Shown here one piece after another: positions 23,040 through 35,584 of a DNA stretch of 64,000 nt. Both the position numbers and the translations under genes were made by a program. The stretch is from positions 5,084,001 to 5,148,000 of the forward strand of contig OZ020485.1 of assembly GCA_963971405.1 (NCBI GenBank), in the 5' to 3' direction. Under the pieces are notes generated by a model, which saw nothing but the letters and a program-made list of their open reading frames with translations, made no database searches and had not been told where the DNA came from. Source of the stretch: Psococerastis gibbosa (Eukaryota > Arthropoda > Insecta > Psocodea > Psocidae). Position 1 is the stretch's first letter. Each line of letters begins with the position of its first letter.

Positions 23040-23300
23040 GCTGGATCAGTTGAATCCGGGATGATAGGCCGTGGTCATTTTATTTGTTTAGATAGGTAAC
23101 CAACACGTCCAACCGCACACGGGTCATTGCCTTGGGGAATTTGTAGTATTAGTATTAAATTGAAAAAGAGTACTTACAAACGTTCCGTCAATATCTGCGA
23201 TCGACATCTTCAGTGGAACTGCGTAGACTTCTAAGATGCAATCATCCCGGATTCTACTTATCCAGCACGTAACTCCAGCCGTGAAAGCTTTTGCAATTAG
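23040..23300 (-). mobile_element. SINE-like retroposon, family 2 (hammerhead-like core)
   Basis: On the minus strand it reads AGTTCCACTGAAGATG, then a stem GTCGAT/ATTGAC, then GGAACG. Relative to the copy at 54545 the sixth stem pair has changed from C-G to T-A on both sides. The 3' part contains 'gaaagctttt', corresponding to the usual 'gtgaaagcctttgc'. Confidence 0.6.
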
Positions 23301-23795
23301 ATATAATATTAATACTGCACCCGTCTTTTGGCCTAATTCGTCGACTGATTTCATTCCGATTATTTTATAGCTACAATTGGCTAAGTTCCCGTCAAACACG
23401 GTTGCAGTGCCAATGGCCAATGGCCGGGGCCCATAGGCCATAAGTGGGGTTTGCACCATCCAAACGTTTCAATAAAAAAATAATTCATATTATTTCATGA
23501 AGCGGTCATAAAATGGAGATTTTTATTGTTGAAATATGAAAATGCTAAAACTTTACTTTACGTCTACTGCACAGGTTTATAAACTTTTCTCAATGAGTAA
23601 ATACGCCCCCCCCCCTTCCCTCCGCCCGAACCTCCGTCGCTTTGATTGCGCGAAGAAACCCAATGAAAATGGTTGGTAACCCTGAGGACTCTCTTTACGG
23701 CCCTTTCACGATAAACTTGAATGCAGCCAACATAGAGGTGAATAACAGGCGTCCTCCTACAGTATGTCCCATATAGTCAGTAACGATATATTCAC

Positions 23796-24017
23796 CAGTG
23801 CCGGATTCACTCCTGTGTGGGCTGTGGGCACAAGATATCGGGGGGGGGGGGCGTGGGTGCAAACTCTGTCTACCAACATTGCAGCAGAAACAAAAAAACG
23901 TTTAATTTCCAACCTTTAATTTTTTTTATTAAAAAAAGAAATCTTGTTTGTGGGGGGGGGGGGCATTTATTAGGCATTTTTGTGGGGCCATAGCCCCAAG
24001 TGCCCAATCCGGCACTG
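23796..24017. mobile_element. hAT MITE with internal poly-G
   Basis: The ends are CAGTGCCGGATT and AATCCGGCACTG, with flanks ATATTCAC and ATATTTTC (6 of 8 agree). Two G homopolymers are inside. A relative in the opposite orientation is at 35354-35584. Confidence 0.75.
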
Positions 24018-24667
24018 ATATTTTCTAGCCAATGTAATAGGTCACATACCTACCCCGTGGAAGGTATGGGTAGGTATTCAACCATTTATAAAAGGTCGCA
24101 GACAAATTACTGTTGGTACTATTTTATACAGCATTCTCTGTGGTTACCTTAATACATAAGGGCTGAATAAAACCAACATTTGCAATGCTGCCCATAGTAA
24201 ATCACCCGCAGCGGCAGGATTTGCCTAATAATCCACATGGACTACCCCTCCCCCATCCCGGGCAAACCTTCAATTGCAGCTTATTAAAAGGCGAATTGGC
24301 AACACGCGACGAGCCCTCTGATTGGTTGCGTCATGAGATCATATCAGAATAATTGATATGATTGGTGGATTGGATAATATTCGCCCTCGGTCATTACTCT
24401 ATTCTTGAAACTTCTATGTATATTGAATCCGAGTGCCCACTGTTGTATGCGAAATTACCATGTTTAATTAGCATAACAATGGCGTAGGGAAATGTATTGT
24501 TTATGGGGCCCAGCAGCGACTTCCTACATACTGCAAGTACAGTAGGTAACTACGATATAGCTGGAGCCTTGCGAATCCACGTCCGCCGTTCCATATCCAA
24601 AATTTCGTACAACAAGTACATCATTTGAATGATGTTACTCAATATAGGACATTTAGAATTAGAGTGT

Positions 24668-24865
24668 CAGGACATTTAGAGTAGTGGAACAGGCTTCTAT
24701 TTTCACCCGAAAGGTTGATGGTTTGAGTCCCACACATGCTACATTTTCTGGCCATGCTTCGAAGGGCATGTACAGCAAGCGGCCCCGGGCTTTCCTAGTT
24801 GAGTGAAAGAGAGGGTTTTATAGCTCTAACTCCACTAGGTTGGCTTAGTAGTAGAAAAAAATGTA
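24668..24865 (+). mobile_element. tRNA-derived SINE, family 1
   Basis: It shows the full order: 'caggacatttagagtagtgg', 'cccgaaaggttgatggtttg', 'gcatgtacagcaagcggccc', 'gggctttcctagttgag', 'gagggttttatagctcta'. The B box is slightly mutated (GGTTTGAGTCC). Confidence 0.75.
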
Positions 24866-24879
24866 AATGTAGTATTTTG

Positions 24880-25030
24880 AAAAAACTGGACTTGGCGGGA
24901 TTTGAACCCACGATAGACGCCTGTCAGTGCGTTGTCTTAACCTCTGGACAACAAGTCCTTAAGACGACACCCCGGATAGGCGTAGATCGCGGGTTCAAGT
25001 CCAGTATTTTCGACATTCTCTTTTCGGTTA
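24880..25030. mobile_element. Inverted tRNA-like foldback element
   Basis: The left arm holds 'actggacttggcgggatttg' and the right arm the complementary 'gcgggttcaagtccag' with a 5-base loss. The outer right end TTTTCGGTTAT matches the ends of the 11322-11518 copy; the left outer end is lost. Confidence 0.65.
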
Positions 25031-26590
25031 TTTAAATAACAGGGAGGGTGGGGGTTGGTGATTTAAGTACTCACTGGTGTTTAGCACAAATTGGCCACAG
25101 TTCTAGAAATGCTTCGACCTCTTTGCATCATTACTGACCATTATTTCTAACTTTCGTCTACTGAGCTCACAATTTCAACGATTGGTTGGCAGCAACTCAC
25201 TCCTCCAGCTCTCTAGGTTCTGCACCTTTCTTTTTGCGCTTTTGGCAAGTTGGCGATTCTGAGTCCTCCTTTTTTACTAATAAAGTAAAATAACTGGCAG
25301 ATCGGGGTTAGTGACGGCTACAAAATATACATCAACGCGTATAGAGGAATAATTTTTCTAGTTTATTACACCTTATCTATGGCTCTATGATCGATATATT
25401 TCATGAGAAATAAGTCTTTGCGTCAAAAATTGAAGGGGGGGGGCATATGCTCTTGTTATTAACAAAGATAGAAGTTACTCTTTGTATATTCGTATTTTCC
25501 TGTCCCATGTATTCAAAATATGCATAGACTATTAATGAATCAAACTTGAAGCTTTAAGTTACAAATTATTGTTAGGGGAAACTTTGTTGGTCCTAAAATA
25601 GTTTAGATCAATTTTATGCTAAAGTGCTCTAGATAGCAAGGACGTTTTTTTATTAAAAAACTTAAAAGATCTCAACGGAAAACAACAACGGTTGTTAGGA
25701 AAAGTTTCAAATTGCATTCTTTCTCTTATTCACAGCAGCCTGCACAATTCAATTCAAATTTCCTGTCGTAAATTTCTTGACCCCCATTCAATTATCAATT
25801 CAATACGGCCCATTGCTCAAACTTGGATCAATTCATAGGAATTTCTGTTAAAGCTTTGTGGGGTTGTAAATGGAGCACTAAGCCGATTTAATATTAAAAG
25901 AAAAGAGTATAACTCGCTTAGTGACTCCTCGGATAAGTGATAAACCTGGATAAGCGATAAACAAATAAAAAAAATAAAGAACTAAGAAGATTTTTTGGTC
26001 GCCACGAAGATTCATAAGGTGCCCATGAAACGTAACTAGCAAAGTTGAAAACACGGTCTCGGTCGTAAATGAACTTTTTGAGATTCTGATGCACTGTATT
26101 ATGATTTATGTAAGACTGCGTGTTACCATATTAAAACAATAAGTTAATAGGTACCCTGTGGGGGCCTACAATATATCTGTAGAAATGTTAAATTGTTTAA
26201 AGAAAATACACGAATTATTATATTATTAATTAGAGGTTCAGAGTACTTGTACACAATAATAAAATAAATTTATATTTCCATAAAAGTTAAGTTACAGTTA
26301 TACAGTATATAATATGCTGCAGGGCACAGCCCGCGTGTAGCTTAAATTAGGGAAAAAAATCTTAAGCTAAGTTCAGTAAGTAAGTCAGTAAGTAAGTTGT
26401 TCAGTCTTCGTTTGTCGGTGTTAACTCGTTGAGATTTGTCTTTAGATATTTTCGAAATACGTTCAATTGTTTAATAATTTTTACGTACATGTCGGGAGTC
26501 TGTTGTAGTGCGTTAGTCCTACGTACTTGGCCTGTCGTTGTATGTACAATATGTAAGTCTCGTATTAAACTATGTAGAGTCTCTGCAGGC
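25031..26590. other. Gene-free stretch
   Basis: The only recognisable item is the repeat block near 25140-25290 shared with 1409-1610. Short 'cagtaagtaagt' repeats lie near 26370-26400. No gene is supported. Confidence 0.5.
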
Positions 26591-26610
26591 AGGAGAATGA
26601 GAAAAAAGGA

Positions 26611-26697
26611 AGGCACGGGCAGAAACAGGATTCAAACTCCGAGTCTCCGCCTTACTGGGGTGGCATGCTGACCACTGCACCAAATCAGTCGGACTTT
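26611..26697 (-). repeat. tRNA-like SINE head
   Basis: On the minus strand an A box (TGGTGCAGTGGTCAGCATG) and a B box (GAGTTTGAATCC) are spaced as in a tRNA. No clean cloverleaf or 3' trailer is seen, so I call it a SINE-type tRNA-derived fragment, not a tRNA gene. Confidence 0.5.
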
Positions 26698-26780
26698 TCA
26701 TGTCTTCCTTCTTCTTATGCCGTAAAATTGACCGAAAATGGAGAGAAAATCGATTGTAATACATTACATGGAAATAATGC

Positions 26781-27045
26781 TGAGGTCCTGAGGCGAATAG
26801 ATTCAGAAACCATGTTGCTGCTGACGGTTAAGAAACGGAAACTAACATTCTTCGGCCAAGTGATGAGGAACAAAGAGTATCGCCTTCTGCATGTATCTAA
26901 GGGTAGAAGAGCCTGAGGAACTGGTTTGGCAAGAACACGACATGCCTTTTCAAAGTAGCAGTCTTTAGTGTCCAAATTGACAAACAAGTTGATCACCAAT
27001 CTTCTATAGATGAGGCATTAAAAGAAGAAGAACATAACTACAAGT
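26781..27045 (+). pseudogene. LINE ORF2 C-terminal fragment, broken
   Basis: The frame encodes EVLRRIDSETMLLLTVKKRK followed by LTFFGQVMRN, the familiar C-terminal tail of many arthropod LINE ORF2 proteins ('KKRKL.(Y/F)(L/F)GHVMRN'). After a stop and frame change it continues as RNWFGKNTTCLFKVAV, also typical. It is a dead remnant. Confidence 0.65.
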
Positions 27046-27084
27046 GTAACCAGTTTGATGCGTAAGTTACCGCAAAGTATTAAA

Positions 27085-27961
27085 AGAACCGGTCCGAGTT
27101 TACTTGAACATGCTTTCCAATTTACCAATTAGCAGATATAGAGAAAATGAGTAAATTTAATATCATGGAAAATAATTTTCCTATGGTTAAATTTCCGATA
27201 TCACGGGGGGGGGGGGGGTCCACCTGACGCCACTGGAGGTGAGGTAAATTCTAGACAGGTCAGACCAACACATTTAACCACACAGTAATAATGGCAGGGT
27301 ACGCAATGAGTTTGAAGTGAATTTTCTAACATTTGTTCAAAAAACATTTTTTCGCACAAAACCAAATAGTTTTTTGGGAAAGCAACCTGACCAGTTTCAT
27401 TACTCAAGTTAGCACCTACAACATGCCTGGAGATAGAAATCATCGATAGAAGGGTTTCGCAGAAAAATTATTTTTTAGGTATTTTTCATTAAAATTTAGT
27501 TATTTTTTTTTTTTTACCCCCATAAGCAAACTATCAAGGGGCAAGCGACCCCTCGCATTTTATCAACATTAATAACGACTACAATATATGTGAATTTAAA
27601 AGAAATCGTTGGAGCCGTTTTTGAGAAATATTTTTTTTATACGTTTTTGTTTAGTTTTTTGAGAATAAACCCCACCCCCCAAATTGAGTTAGCCAAAAAA
27701 AAAAAAAATTCTGTGTTTGATTTTTGTAAATTTCATCAAAATCCACCGAGTAGTTTGCCCGGAAATCGATGAACAGACAGACAGGCAGACAGACAGAGCG
27801 ACAGACAGATACAGACAGACAGAGCCACAGACATTTCGTAAAAACCACTTTTCTGGGGGTTCCTGGTACCTCAAAACGTGTAAACCCGTTGAAATCTCGG
27901 AATCGAAAATTTCGACCATCACAAAGCTTTCCTTATACTACGTATAAATTGGAAAGCAAAA
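27085..27961 (+). mobile_element. ~850-bp poly-G repeat, full copy
   Basis: The ends 'atgctttccaattta' and 'taaattggaaagca' form a short terminal inverted repeat. In order it holds: a G homopolymer at about 27205-27218; 'acctgacgccactgg'; 'caagcgacccctcgc'; 'tttcatcaaaatccaccgag'; a (GACA)n block at 27773-27835; 'tcacaaagctttccttat'. No protein is encoded. Other copies: 30063 (+), 43570 (-), 46005 (+, truncated), 46950 (+, old), and fragments at 762 and 56766. Confidence 0.75.
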
Positions 27962-28760
27962 ATATCAGGTAGTGTTAGAAAAAGGAACTTTCATGGCCTT
28001 GACTGACAAAAAAAACACAAGTAATCCATTAAATATGTAAATTGCGCTTCTTAGAAAGGCAGAGATCAAATTGGGCGATAAGGGTCTTGCCTTTTATGGA
28101 ACCCTTCTCAACGAACATCTTGTGGTGGTTAGAGTAAACGTCAGCTTGTAAGGTTACTAGACAGGCAACGTCTTCAGTTCCCCTCGTTTAAGCAGCAGTA
28201 ACCTGTTCACGGCAAGCGATAGCAGTGTTGCTCGATTTTTCAGGTTGCACTTACTGTCGGGACTATTAGCCATAAAAGAACGTCATGAAGGAACTAGGGT
28301 GCGACACCTAAAAAGGAGTGAAAATGACCGCACAAAACAGACAAGAGTGGTGGAGAAGAATACAACATTCGCTACAAACCAATTCCTAGATTGCAACTCG
28401 AGAAGAAGAACCGAAAAGAATAACTTATCCGGGAATAAGAGTAAATTAATCTAAATAAACTCCCAATGAATAAAAATTTACTGAAAGAAATTAAAGCTGG
28501 AAAATAATTAATACATAAATTGTTTAGAGTAATTGCTGTTTATTTTTGCAAATGCTAGGAGGAACCGGAATTCTAGTGGTACCAACATGACAAAAACAAG
28601 ATAATCGTCTACTTTGGAGCGGGTTAATCTTATTGCCACATTAAAATGGTATGGATTAGGGTTCTATACATAGAAGAAATAAGACATATAATTTTTTTTT
28701 AATCCTGGGACCACCTGATTTCACGTCTCCTATGACCGTCCATTGATAGGATAGGTTAGC

Positions 28761-29175
28761 AGCAGCCTGATCATGGCGATTATAATACCGGCATTTATTT
28801 AATCCCCTGGTAATAAAAATGTAAACAAACAAATTTTTAATAGCACTTTCCATTATAAAATTATCATGTTTACATTTTTAATATACCTGCAGCCTGATCG
28901 AGGCGATTATAATACCGGGGTTAAATAAATACCCTAGGATTATAACTGTAAACAAACAAATTTTGAATAGCACAAATAAATACCGGTATTTATTTAATCC
29001 CCTGGTAGTAAAAATGTAAACAAGATAATTTTATAATGGAAAGTGCTATTCAAAATTTGTTTGTTTACAGTTATAATCCTAGGGTATTTATTTAACCCCG
29101 GTATTATAATCGCCTCGATCAGGCTGCAGGGGATTAAATAAATACCGGTATTATAATCGCCATGATCAGGCTGCT
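28761..29175. mobile_element. Nested palindromic element (415 bp)
   Basis: The outer arms are AGCAGCCTGATCATGGCGAT and its complement ending at 29175. Inside lies a second palindrome with its own 'gcagcctgatcgaggcgatt' arms (about 28890-29128). This is one foldback element inserted within, or grown inside, another copy of the family. It has no coding capacity. Confidence 0.75.
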
Positions 29176-29654
29176 GGTAGAGTAGCCCTTTGAGGCTTAA
29201 GATTTGCATTTTATTGGACTTTTAGGTCTGTTTGCAAATTATTGATTATTTATTTACCTATTTATAGCTCGCCTAATAAATGACTTTTTCATTTCATGGT
29301 TTATTTCATTGGAAAAACGTAGCAAGTGACCCCAGAGTAAGAAAAATACTTTTGGCGCGCTTGAACGTCTCATCATTCCTATGTAGAATTCTAGTAGGCC
29401 TATCAATAATTCCCCGGGTAAATTACTGTTTTCCCTCATGCTAGGCCTGCTGAAGGAGAAAAATTACGCCTATAGATCCCTCAAGTGTCAGTGGAATTAA
29501 TTTTATGGTGGTGAGCATTCCAACCCGACTGATGCGAGGGATCTGTGAATTTTAATGTTCAGTGCTAATGTGTTCCTAGCCGCCTATTACCACCATACAA
29601 TAAAATGACGTCAACTGGTTACAATATGACCCTATTTGGTGTCGGAACATGTAG

Positions 29655-30020
29655 GAAGTCCAGCAGCCCGATCACAGCGGTTTGGTATTATTATAATACC
29701 GGGGCTTATTCAGTTGTCTTAAACAAATGAGTGCAAAATGCGCGGGAAACAAAATTCATAAATAAATGTTTATGGGGAGTTTTATATTTTTTCTCGCTTA
29801 GATTTAGACACATTAATTTAAATTCTTATTATATTTCCAAATTCTACCGGTAAATTTTAATGTATTTCCTTCAATTATTAAACAATGCACCATTTTCTTG
29901 TATTCTAATAATTTATTACTTGGAATTTCCCGCACATATTTTAACACCATCACGTGACTCCTAACTACTGCAGCATTAAAAAAAAACACCCCGGTATTAT
30001 AATAATCCCAAATCGGCAAG
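29655..30020. mobile_element. Foldback element related to the 'cagcctgatcg' family
   Basis: The left end 'ccagcagcccgatcacagcg' plus 'attataataccggggctt' is mirrored by 'caccccggtattataataat' near 30000. The inner words 'gcgggaaac' and 'tttcccgc' are also mirrored. It is non-coding. Confidence 0.6.
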
Positions 30021-30062
30021 ATATAGGGCGGCAGGTGATCGGATATTATCCGTTATCATCCC

Positions 30063-30730
30063 ACAAAATTAGTAGATAGAGAAAATGAGTAATTTCATGG
30101 TAAATAATTTTCCTATGGTTAAATTTCCGATATCTCGGGGGGGGGGGGGGGGTTGTCCACCTGACGTCACTCGTCACTGGTGGTGAGGTAAATAAATTCT
30201 AGATAGGTCAGACCAACACATTACCACACAGCAATACTGGCAGGGCAGGCAATGCATTTGAGCGTGAATTTTCTATCATTTTTTCAAAAACATTTTTTTG
30301 TACAAAACTAAATACTTTTTTGGGAAAGCAACCTGTCCGGTTTCGTTACTCAATTTAACACCTAAAACATACCTAAAGGTAGAAATCATCGATAGAAAGG
30401 TGTCGCAGAAAAATTATTTTTTAGTCATTTTTCATTAAAATTTAGTCATTTTTATTTTTTCACCCCCAGAAGCAAACTATGAAGGGGCAAGCGACCCCCC
30501 GCATTTTATCAAAATTAACAACAGCTACAATATGTGTGAATTTAAAAGAAATCGTTGGAGCTGTTTTTGGGAAATAATTTTTTTAGCCTTTTTTTTGAAG
30601 TTTTTTGAAAATAAAACCCCCCAAATTGAGTTAGCCCAAAATAAAAAAACGATTCTGAGGTATGATTTTTGTGAACCTACATGCCGAATTTCATCAAAAT
30701 CGACCGAGTAGTTTGCCCGGAAATCGACGA

Positions 30731-30761
<31 letters not shown>

Positions 30762-30895
30762 TTTCGTAAAAACCACGTTTTTGGGTTCCTGGGACCTTAA
30801 AACATATAAATCCGTTGAAATCTCGGGATCGAAAATTTCGACCGTCACAAAGCTTTCCTTATACTACGTATAAATTGTAAAGCAATTATTAGAGT
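30063..30895 (+). mobile_element. ~850-bp poly-G repeat, near-full copy
   Basis: It shows the same order of landmarks as 27085-27961, with a G run at about 30137-30151 and (GACA)n at 30731-30760. The left terminal 'gctttccaattt' is missing, so the left end is slightly truncated. Confidence 0.75.
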
Positions 30896-32169
30896 TGGCT
30901 GGTGTTGTCGGGACAAGCAAAGGCGCGGTTGGTTTTCTTGGTGGACGGAAGGCTTACAATAAGAGGGGAACTAGGACGGTGGTCGAAAGCTATTTGTGCG
31001 AATTTTAAAGAAATTATACGAGTTTTTGCCTGTTATATAATATAAAAGAAATGTCAATAACATCAGAATACGAGCTTACAATACTGTTTTCTTTATATAT
31101 TAAAGAAATTAACTCATAAACGAGTCAATCTAGGTTTGTTGAATCTTTGGATTTCACCCGTATTCTAAGATTTTTGATGAATGAAATCGATACGACGTGG
31201 CGTTCATATGAGGAAACTCTGCGCCCACTTAAAAAGAGATTAGAACCCGTATCCTTAACAGCTTGGATTGTTGCCAATTTGTGGTAAAAACATTCTCCTC
31301 GTCTACTTTGGAGTTTGGGAAGACTCTAGCCCAGCGGGCTATATTCTGCGACCACGATAAATAAATCACAAGAGAGTAGGGGCATAATAATAACTGCCGC
31401 GTAATGGCTTACTTACGCTATATATATAGGATAAGTTTTATGGTAATAAATTTTACTTTCTTATACTTTACAACAAAAAATATTTATATAACCTCTTTTA
31501 CTGCGGTTAGATATAGACATTGGGTGCAATTCAAGAAAAGAAGTAAAAAAACTTTATTTTTTATTTGGGTGAATTTTATTTCACAAATTTGAGCAAATGT
31601 TTCATGAGAAGAAGGTTTTGATTCCAGGAGTAAAAGTAAAAGGGCTCTGTACTATGGTATTTAACAAATATAGAAATACTTGTAGTATTGGGAAAATATA
31701 TTATTTTAATAAGAATTTATCATTTTAATTTTTCTCTTCACTTAAAGAAAATACCCCTTTTCAGGAATTCGATCCACTGCATTATTGGCAGTGCGCTAAG
31801 CGAAATCACCTTGACTTGATATAATAGAGGTGCCTACTTCATATTATGTTCACCAGCACCTGCAAGAAAAAGGATAACTTACCGGGGAATTATGGGCTCT
31901 GAAAAAATGTAACGTCAACAGCTAGCAAGCATATTATATTACACAACAATGACCGGCAACTATAATCTCTGTTGACAAGCAATTTGTTTATTTTATTTTA
32001 TTCCTGTAACTTAATTTACATCCATACCTCCCTATTATACACACTCGAGTATTGTTCCAAGATTTGATCCGATAAATATGAGTCTAAGAAAAAATTAGAA
32101 AGGGTAATATGCACCTAAATTCAGATTCGATTCGAATACCTATACTTCAACATTTTTAAACATTTAAAT
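30896..32169. other. Gene-free stretch
   Basis: No gene is supported. A weak tRNA-like word (GGATCGAATTCC on the minus strand) lies near 31775 and is too degenerate to call. Confidence 0.45.
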
Positions 32170-32199
32170 TAATTTTTATCGAATAAAGATAGAATCAAA

Positions 32200-32860
32200 T
32201 GAAAATTATTTATAATTTGTAATTATTGTATAATCAGGGCGATTTCGGTTTATTTAGGATAACTTACACTTAGGCGCTCATTCCACCGACCGGCTAGGGC
32301 TATTTACAAAAACGGTGACGTGGTAGCAGACATTCAAGACTTAGGTGGCGTATCCACCGACCTCGCATTGCAGAATGCAAATGAAATTGACGGAAATTAG
32401 AATTTTTTTTTATAGAAATCTATTAAAATGTTTGTACTTAACATATCCCATGACGCCATTTTTTAATTTTAGTTTGTTTGTGATTTTACTGTGTGATCAT
32501 TGATCAATTTAAACTATGGCATAGAGGAAAATAAACATTTCCGTCAATTCTGCAATGCGAGGTCGGTGGAAACCCCGCCTAAGTCTTGAATGTCTGCTAC
32601 CACGTCACTGTTTTTGTAAATAGCCCTAGCCGGTCGGTGGAATGGGCGCCTTATTTCCAGATAAGCTGTTCAGTTATGTTGGCTCTAGGCATGTTCAAGG
32701 TTAACATTCCACATATTTTTTTTAATCCAATAAATATATAATCAAATAAAATATATTAGTGTGTAATCAGGGCCATTGGGGTTTATTTAGAAATGGCAAT
32801 TTATACTTATTTCCGGATAAGTTATTTCGCTACGTTTGTGCTAGGTCTGTTAAGAAGTTA
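32200..32860 (+). repeat. Tandem pair of a dispersed repeat, first copy interrupted by a MITE
   Basis: The first copy runs 'ataatcagggc-att-ggtttatttag-...-actta' to 32272 and resumes at 32651 with 'ttatttccagataag'. The second copy (about 32750-32860) runs straight through: 'gtaatcagggccatt', 'tatacttatttccggataag'. It therefore serves as a pre-insertion site for the MITE. Confidence 0.7.
32273..32650. mobile_element. Harbinger-like MITE with TTA target duplication
   Basis: This 378-bp element has inverted arms of about 115-130 bp: GGCGCTCATTCCACCGACCG against, inverted, GGCGCCCATTCCACCGACCG. TTA flanks both ends (32270-32272, 32651-32653), the 3-bp duplication of PIF/Harbinger. The empty paralogous site at about 32805 has a single TTA. 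No transposase is inside. Confidence 0.8.
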
Positions 32861-35353
32861 TGATTTACGATTAATATAAGAGTTAACTTACCATCGGTTT
32901 ATTCAGTTAGAGCTCAACCTGAAAGCAAAAAACAACAAAACTTCAGTCACAGCTTAATAAACACAGAATCAGAATGGATTCTACCGTTAAACCAACCTAT
33001 ACTAGACTTAGACAGGAATTAACTTTTAAAACTCAATTAGAACTGCCTGTTAATTACAGCATTCCGATTTTCGACAATTGCTTAGACTCAGAGAATATCA
33101 AAATTATGGTAACAATGTTAAACATAGTTCGAGAGTATATAAAGCATCACTAGTGTAGTTCCATTACACAGCCTTCAAACGAAAATCCGACAGAAATAAG
33201 CACTACAGCAGAAACGGAACTGAATACACCCCTTACGATGGGGTAAAGTGATTTAATACAGGGGGCCCTTAATTGCTCGGGAATGTTGCGGATAGGAAGG
33301 CGTTAACGGCTCCCCAAAGACTCAACTCCACGTTCATTTCAGTTTCAGATTATTTTGATGCATGAAATTACTGCTGGCACACACTTTACATAATGTACAA
33401 CAATATATACTGTATTGGTACAGCATACAATATGCAACTACTGTGTATCGACAAGAGTCGACCATCTATCAGATTGACTTTTATGTTATCTTCACCGTTA
33501 TTTTTCAACTGCCAATAGAAATATAACCTGCACCTAGTAAATTTAAATAATGGCTTATTGTGGGGTCAAAAATGTATGCAAATTAAAATTAGAATGCAGA
33601 AGGGCTACTCTAAAATAGGGGTAGCAGCGGAACCTTTCTGCCCCCTGTAGCTGTGTCACACCTGGGAAGAAATGGTCAGAAAGCACCTTAAGAGTTAAGA
33701 CATGCCCAGCTCTCGTCAATAGCAGAGGTTCACCAGTTATGTGTTGTATTGGACTTCAAAAAAGCTGATGGCGGAAGCCTAATGCTATGGTGGCATAATT
33801 TTAAAAAAAAAATTGTTTTGATTATATTTTTAAGACCACAATAGGTAGGCCCGCAGTTGAAGAAGAAAATTAATTTAAACAAGATTGATAAAGCTGATGT
33901 AGGCTATTGTTGATGAAGGCCGAAAGGAAGGAAATATTAAAAGGGATAGCTATGGAAACTAAATTCAAATTTGTACTGCTCACTGATTAAGTTATGCTCA
34001 ACAAGTTTTGCCCAGGGAATACAAGATATTCATAAGACCTTTGTGTGCGAGCAGACCTAATTCAATTACATGCAATGTCTTTGCCTTCCTCTTCAGCCTG
34101 CCTGTATTGTGGAAACTGTAATAAGGTAAAGGCTAGAAATTCTGAAAAAGGTTTAGTCAGATTCGACAATATAGTCTACGTAGCCAATGGTCATACCATG
34201 TTGAATCAAAGAATAAGGTAAAAATTAACCAGCATGGTAGGCCCTCTGGAACGAGAAATTAAATAATCAACTTTCACGCCATGTTGTTTTCAAAAATTCC
34301 ATATCCATCGGCGTTATTTATTAGCTTGTATGATAAGTTTGTAAAAATAATAATGCTTAGCTTATACGATTAGAACAATGGCGCCGACCTCTGTGATAAC
34401 CTAATAAACAGAAAATACAGAAAAATATTTGTGGACCCATAATATCCCTTACCGGGCACACGTCTACCATAGGCGAACTATCAGAGGCAAGTAGGCTACT
34501 AATGTAAAAGACTTTAAACATAAGCAACACTTAAACGATACCTTGACCCAGTCAACACTCTGTACTTATCTTATGTAGGCTCACTCACCCAGCGAATTTC
34601 ATGCTTATCTTGGGCTGCCTCACTAGCACAGCCATGTTGATATTATTGACAACGCTCAGCACTCTATATATAGTGATGCTGATCCCAGAGTTATTCATAA
34701 TAGAAGAGATGGGAAATACGCTTCCCGCCTAAAATAATTTTTTTGAATTTTTGGGGCCACGTCTCATATGACCAGACATTGAAAAAACGTGGCAAGCGGC
34801 TCCAAGTTTCACAAAATATTTATAACGCACTCGAATGTCCATCTCAGGTGATCCCACTTCGTGCTCCCTCTGGATTTCAATTCGTACTCGAATTTCAATT
34901 GAGTCAGCATAGCGGAATTCGGGCGCCTACCAAGTTCGCTGTTGAGTAAAATATTAAATTACGTCTGAAAACAAACATGATAAACGGCGTTGTGAAAATA
35001 CTGTACGGTACCGTACATACTGTACAGTACACGAAGTCCCTATACTTTCTTGTAGATTATACAATAGTTTCCAATTATTGCTATTGTGATGTGTTTCTGT
35101 GTCTTGTCTTGTTGAACTCAATGGCAGCTGTGATGCTTGCTTTGTCATATGACTTCCACCATTATAATTTCCTGTTTATTTTGCATTTGTGTTCAACAAG
35201 AGAGACAAATTGTCCCATTTATGTGTAAAGTTGAGCTTCCGCATTTTTTTTCTGATGCAATGTTGTGAATATCTATTCAATTTTTAGTATATTCTGCATT
35301 TTAAGGCTACATGAATTATTTATTTATTTAGTAGTACCTACCGTACATTATAC
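32861..35353. other. Gene-free stretch
   Basis: No gene is supported. The block at 34430-34660 ('taatatcccttaccgggcac', 'ccagtcaacactctgta', 'cttatcttgggctgcctcac') is related to 40010-40245 inside the TTAA element, so it is a dispersed repeat remnant. A GTACGGTACCGTAC palindrome is at 35003-35016. Confidence 0.5.
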
Positions 35354-35584
35354 CAATGCCGGATTAATCCATGGACCCTTGGGTCACAGGCCCACGGCCC
35401 TCACGAAAATGCCTAAAATTCCGGCCCCACAAACGTGATTTTTCTTTTCAATAAAAAAAATTAAAAGTTGTAAACCATTTCTACACAAAGTTTTGCAATT
35501 GGCGGGAAATTAAACTTTTTTTTTCTGCAATGTTGGGAAACAGAGCTTGCACCCGCGGCCCCCACAGGGGCTAATCCGGCACTG
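35354..35584. mobile_element. hAT MITE, relative of 23796-24017
   Basis: The ends are CAATGCCGGATTAATCC and GGGGCTAATCCGGCACTG. The interior ('ggccccacaaacgtgatttt') matches the other copy in inverted orientation. The target duplication is not clear. Confidence 0.65.

Noticed and set aside
23124..23459. 111-aa minus-strand frame as a gene
   Set aside because: Its second half lies in a family-2 retroposon that recurs elsewhere.
27773..27835. CRISPR-like or coding repeat at the (GACA)n block
   Set aside because: It is a tetranucleotide microsatellite inside a transposable element; there are no spacers.
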